Source: Spirosoma sp. KUDC1026 (lineage in GTDB: Bacteria > Bacteroidota > Bacteroidia > Cytophagales > Spirosomataceae). From it: 64,000 bases of DNA. Every line of letters begins with the position of its first letter. Positions within the stretch are counted from its first letter, which is position 1. Below are positions 60,933-64,000 of the stretch, in pieces. The position numbers were made by a program, and so were the translations under genes. The notes below the pieces were generated by a model. It was not told the origin of the DNA and made no database searches. It was given only the letters and a program-made list of their open reading frames with translations. Where the stretch lies: contig NZ_CP056032.1 in NCBI RefSeq assembly GCF_013375035.1, positions 372,001-436,000 on the forward strand, in the 5' to 3' direction.

Positions 60933-62009
60933 ATGAGAGTGGCGTTTGGGTTTGTGTTGCTATTTATTTACGCAGGAGTTGCGGCCCAGCCCAGACGGGG
61001 GGAAACTCCTGCCAATCCAGGCGGGACATTCACTATTCAAAAGGATAAGCCCGTCTGGATGCTGACGTATTTCCGGCAGCGCTATCCGACCCGCGTTGAG
61101 ATTGATGCAACGGGAAAGGTCGTTGAGGTGCCGCTGGCAAACCCTATGCTGATCAATAAGCTGCACATAGCGCTCTCTACGGATGGCCGCCATTGGACGC
61201 CGTTGAATGATAACAAACCGGTCTGGGACCATCATATCCGCGATCCGTACGTTCGGCGTGGCCCCGATGGGCTTTGGCGAATCCTGTCGACCGGAGGTGG
61301 AAAGGGTCTCGACCGGGAGAAAGTAGGTCCCAGCTGCCTGTATGTTACGTCAAAAGACCTCATTCACTGGCAGGAAGAAGGGTCGCTTCCCCTAATGAAA
61401 GACGTACGGAACGACACAGGTGCTTTAGCCCGGAATATCTGGGCGCCCGAATGGTTCTATGACGACAAAACGGGTGAGTATGTCCTGTTCTGGTCCTCTT
61501 CCTTCATGGATGCGGGCTGGAAAGAAAGTCGGCTCTGGTATAGCAGAACGCGCGACTGGAAGACCTTCACCCCCGCCAAAGTCCTCTTTGCCCCTCCTTA
61601 CTCCGTCATCGATGGTACGTTGCTGAAACAGGGAGATACGTATTATCTCTTTCATAAAGAGGAGGTATTCGGCGCCAAAACCGGCGAACGCAGGGCTATT
61701 CGCGTAGCTACGTCCAAGCATCTGGAAGGCCCCTACCGCATTGTTGATGGCTATCTGAACAACGGGCAGATCGTTCCGGTCATTACTGAAGGCCCTACTG
61801 TTATGAAAGACCCCGTTAAACCGGGCTGGCTTCTGTTATATGATTACTGCATGACAGATCGCTTTGGCGCATCGTCTTCGCCGGACCTGCTCCACTGGAC
61901 CGTTGAGGAGAACGTAAATTTCCCGCCGGAAGCCCGGCATGGCTGCGTTTCGCAACTAACCGCGGAGGAAGCCAGCGCGTTGATCAAGACCTATCCGGGG
62001 CAGAATTAA
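60933..62009 (+). CDS. Exported GH43-like five-bladed beta-propeller glycosidase
   Basis: 358-residue protein with a signal peptide (about 1-18, ending GVAAQ) and a propeller fold like GH43/GH62-type arabinosidases and xylosidases. The blade motifs HHIRDPYVRRGPDGLWRIL (general base Asp), NIWAPEWFYDDKTGEYVLFWSS (acid/pKa residues) and VIDGTLLKQGDTYYLF are visible. Substrate cannot be called. It stands alone between acnB and ilvA, not in a polysaccharide-use locus. Confidence 0.78.
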   Translation: MRVAFGFVLLFIYAGVAAQPRRGETPANPGGTFTIQKDKPVWMLTYFRQRYPTRVEIDATGKVVEVPLANPMLINKLHIALSTDGRHWTPLNDNKPVWDHHIRDPYVRRGPDGLWRILSTGGGKGLDREKVGPSCLYVTSKDLIHWQEEGSLPLMKDVRNDTGALARNIWAPEWFYDDKTGEYVLFWSSSFMDAGWKESRLWYSRTRDWKTFTPAKVLFAPPYSVIDGTLLKQGDTYYLFHKEEVFGAKTGERRAIRVATSKHLEGPYRIVDGYLNNGQIVPVITEGPTVMKDPVKPGWLLLYDYCMTDRFGASSSPDLLHWTVEENVNFPPEARHGCVSQLTAEEASALIKTYPGQN

Positions 62010-62048
62010 GACAACTACCCTGTTAGCTCCTGGCCCGCTGACTTTTCG

Positions 62049-62056
62049 TAATTTTG
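62049..62056 (+). promoter_or_regulatory. -7 box (TAATTTTG) for ilvA
   Basis: Exact TAnnTTTG match 19 bp before the GTG start of ilvA; it supports that start. Confidence 0.45.
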
Positions 62057-62075
62057 TGTACTTAGCTTTATCCTC

Positions 62076-63341
62076 GTGACTGATACTGACCAAATAGGGC
62101 TCGCGCCCGATCTTGATAATATTTACCTGGCCGCCGAGCGTCTGCAGGGCGTAGCTGTCCGGACGCCCCTTCAGGAAAATCTCAATCTGTCGGATCGCTA
62201 CAACGCGAACGTTTACATTAAACGGGAAGACTTGCAGATCGTTCGGTCCTATAAAATTCGGGGAGCCTACAACAAAATGGCGAGCCTGCCCGCCGAAGCG
62301 CTGGAGCAGGGGGTCGTGTGTGCCAGCGCCGGCAACCATGCCCAGGGCGTTGCCTACGCCTGCCGGAAGATGGCTGTTCATGGCACCATTTTCATGCCCT
62401 CCACCACACCGAGTCAGAAGGTGAAGCAGGTAAAATTGTTCGGCAAAGAGTTTATCGACGTTGTTCTGACCGGCGATACGTTCGATGATGCTTTCTACGC
62501 AGCCATTGAGTTCAGCCAGCGTAACAATAGTACGTTTGTTCACCCCTTCGATGATCTGCAGGTTATTGAAGGCCAGGGTACAGTTGGTCTGGAGATCTTC
62601 AAGGATGCCAGCGGTAAGATCGATTACCTGCTGATGGCGATTGGCGGTGGTGGCTTGGCGGCTGGTGTATCGACCGTTTTTAAACAACTCAGTCCTAAAA
62701 CAAAACTGATTGGCGTCGAGCCGCTGGGGGCTCCTTCAATGAAAGCATCCCTGGATGAAGGCCATGTCGTAGCGCTCGATAAGATTGATAAATTTGTCGA
62801 TGGAGCTGCGGTCAAACGCCCGGGCGATATTACGTTCGAGGTATGCCGCCAGAACCTTGATCGCATTCTGCTGATTCCGGAGGGGAAAGTCTGCACGACC
62901 ATCCTGAAACTGTACGACGAAGAGGCCATTGTGGCCGAGCCAGCCGGCGCCCTGACGATTGCAGCTCTTGACCTGATCAAGGATGAAATCAAAGGTAAAA
63001 ACGTTGTCTGTCTGGTTAGTGGCGGTAATAACGACATCACCCGGACAGAAGAGATCAAAGAGCGGTCTTTGCTCTACGAAGGACTCAAACACTATTTCAT
63101 CATCCGGTTTCCGCAGCGCTCCGGCGCATTCCGGGAGTTTCTGAACGTATTAGGGCCTAACGATGATATCAGCCGCTTTGAATACGTGAAGAAAACCAAT
63201 CGCGAAACGGGGCCGGCCGTGGTAGGGATTGAGTTAAAAAACCGGGAAGATTTCGAGCCGCTCATTCAGCGGATGAACGACCAGAGTATCGTTTACGAAT
63301 ACCTGAACGATCAGCCCGATCTATTCCAGTTTCTAGTGTAG
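62076..63341 (+). CDS. ilvA: Threonine ammonia-lyase (biosynthetic, GTG start)
   Basis: 421-residue PLP enzyme that deaminates threonine to 2-oxobutyrate, the first step to isoleucine. The PLP lysine is in REDLQIVRSYKIRGAYNKM, and the phosphate loop is GGGGLAAGV. A C-terminal ACT-like regulatory domain (about 330-421, from IRFPQRSGAFREFL) matches the single-domain form found in Gram-positives and Bacteroidota. The start is GTG at 62076; no ATG lies near, and a -7 box 19 bp upstream agrees. It is separated from the other ilv genes by acnB and a glycosidase. Confidence 0.93.
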   Translation: MTDTDQIGLAPDLDNIYLAAERLQGVAVRTPLQENLNLSDRYNANVYIKREDLQIVRSYKIRGAYNKMASLPAEALEQGVVCASAGNHAQGVAYACRKMAVHGTIFMPSTTPSQKVKQVKLFGKEFIDVVLTGDTFDDAFYAAIEFSQRNNSTFVHPFDDLQVIEGQGTVGLEIFKDASGKIDYLLMAIGGGGLAAGVSTVFKQLSPKTKLIGVEPLGAPSMKASLDEGHVVALDKIDKFVDGAAVKRPGDITFEVCRQNLDRILLIPEGKVCTTILKLYDEEAIVAEPAGALTIAALDLIKDEIKGKNVVCLVSGGNNDITRTEEIKERSLLYEGLKHYFIIRFPQRSGAFREFLNVLGPNDDISRFEYVKKTNRETGPAVVGIELKNREDFEPLIQRMNDQSIVYEYLNDQPDLFQFLV

Positions 63342-63368
63342 ATTTAACAGCTCAAACTTGTTTGACGA

Positions 63369-63686
63369 ATGACTTCTGCAGTACAGAATAAACAACAGGC
63401 TTTTGAACGCATTCAGTCGCACCAGTCGGCTTTAAAACTATTTGGTACGGCTCGGCTGGGTCTATTTGGATCATTTGTAAGGGGTGATCAGACCGAGAAA
63501 AGCGATATTGATTTTGTAGTAGAATTTGAGGATAGTAAAAAGACTTTTCGGAATTACATCAATATGGTCTATTACCCGGAAAGGCTAATGGGTCGTGAGG
63601 TAGAATTGCTTACCTGGGAAGGTATGGCATCGTTTGTAAAACGTCAGGCCGAAAAAGAAATTGAATATGCGCCCCTTACTTATTGA
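63369..63686 (+). CDS. mntA: MntA-type nucleotidyltransferase antitoxin (second copy)
   Basis: 105-residue minimal nucleotidyltransferase with the exact motif GS-x10-DxD (Gly34-Ser35 ... Asp46-Ile47-Asp48 in GSFVRGDQTEKSDID). It is intact while the partner toxin gene, which overlaps its last 20 bp, is broken. It shares the motif spacing with the copy at 43664-43975 but differs through most of the sequence, so it is a separate acquisition, not a recent duplicate. Confidence 0.85.
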   Translation: MTSAVQNKQQAFERIQSHQSALKLFGTARLGLFGSFVRGDQTEKSDIDFVVEFEDSKKTFRNYINMVYYPERLMGREVELLTWEGMASFVKRQAEKEIEYAPLTY

Positions 63687-63966
63687 ATTTCTTCTGCACA
63701 TACAAAGCGAGTTAGCTTATATTTTAAACACTCTAAAGGAATTACTTACGAAGAATTTTAAAACAACCTTTTATTAGCAAGGCCTTTATTAGAAGCTTTG
63801 AAGTTATTGGTGAAGCCTGCAAGAACGTTCCTGATGAAGTACGGTACCATCATCCCGAGTTCGATTGGCAGGGTTTGCAGGAATGAGAGACAAGCTTATT
63901 CATCATTACTGGGGAATTGATTACGAGTTAATGTGGGACGCAATTCAGAAGGAAATCCATATATAG
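63667..63966 (+). pseudogene. hepT: Decayed HepT-like toxin gene (DUF86), three frameshifts
   Basis: Starting at the ATG at 63667 (MRPLLIEFLLHIQSELAYILNTLK), the HepT protein continues only by changing frame three times: KGITYEEF from 63735, KAFIRSFEVIGEACKNVPDEV from 63779, and AGMRDKLIHHYWGIDYELMW near 63877. A stop codon also interrupts the second piece. The last piece keeps the R-x4-H-x-Y active-site motif (RDKLIHHY). Each break fits loss of one base in a short homopolymer (AAAA, GGG, TTTT). No full-length toxin can be made in a standard reading. Confidence 0.85.
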
Positions 63967-64000
63967 ATTTCATTATTAAACAAGAACTAGGTAGGTTCTA

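Overview
The window looks like chromosomal DNA from a Cytophagales bacterium (phylum Bacteroidota), most like Spirosoma or a close relative. This is inferred from gene content, not from a search. Supporting marks are the E1 alpha/beta fusion, GH3-family, DUF5522, DUF4292, DUF1573 and DUF6702 genes, a TonB receptor with a carboxypeptidase-like N-terminal domain, and repeated TAnnTTTG -7 boxes in place of sigma70 hexamers. No rRNA, tRNA, CRISPR array, intact insertion sequence or phage gene was seen. Most of the window is housekeeping DNA.

Region 1 (1-12 kb) is a surface-polysaccharide locus. A minus-strand operon runs wzc-like tyrosine autokinase, polyprenyl-phosphate sugar transferase, Wzx flippase, GT2, GT4 and the first codons of one more gene. 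Upstream lie a lone GT61 transferase and a large secreted beta-helix/DUF11 protein on the other strand. The two AT-rich gaps here are the largest non-coding stretches. Region 2 (12-23.7 kb) holds rocD, a DUF5522 protein, rpmB, two RluA pseudouridine synthases, a Dabb protein, Ohr, the TPR/DUF4292/EnvC-like envelope operon, panB, a WYL regulator and a DinB protein. Region 3 (23.8-28.9 kb) holds a His-rich small membrane protein followed by a TonB-dependent receptor, then an aminotransferase and a small outer-membrane protein.

Region 4 (28.9-38.2 kb, minus strand) is a partial complex I operon, nuoI-J-K-[2OG-Fe(II) oxygenase]-nuoL-nuoM, downstream of a fused branched-chain 2-oxoacid dehydrogenase E1 gene. 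NuoI carries a tail of about 380 residues with nine KPAFRPTMKP-type repeats, and a prolyl-hydroxylase-like oxygenase is translated from the same operon. This is the most unusual combination in the window. Region 5 (38.4-50.3 kb) holds a DUF1573 protein, mreB-mreC-mreD-msrC, then GH3, an intact MntA-HepT toxin-antitoxin pair, dxr, a tiny ORF, rseP, a DUF6702 protein and lon. Region 6 (50.3-64 kb) holds an AGE epimerase, murQ, ilvD-ilvB-ilvN-ilvC, acnB, a GH43-like protein, ilvA, and a second MntA gene whose HepT partner is broken by three frameshifts.

Many convergent gene ends share long, near-perfect hairpins that can terminate transcription in both directions. Three intergenic purine/pyrimidine inverted repeats look like members of a dispersed repeat family; two of them share a 20-nt core.
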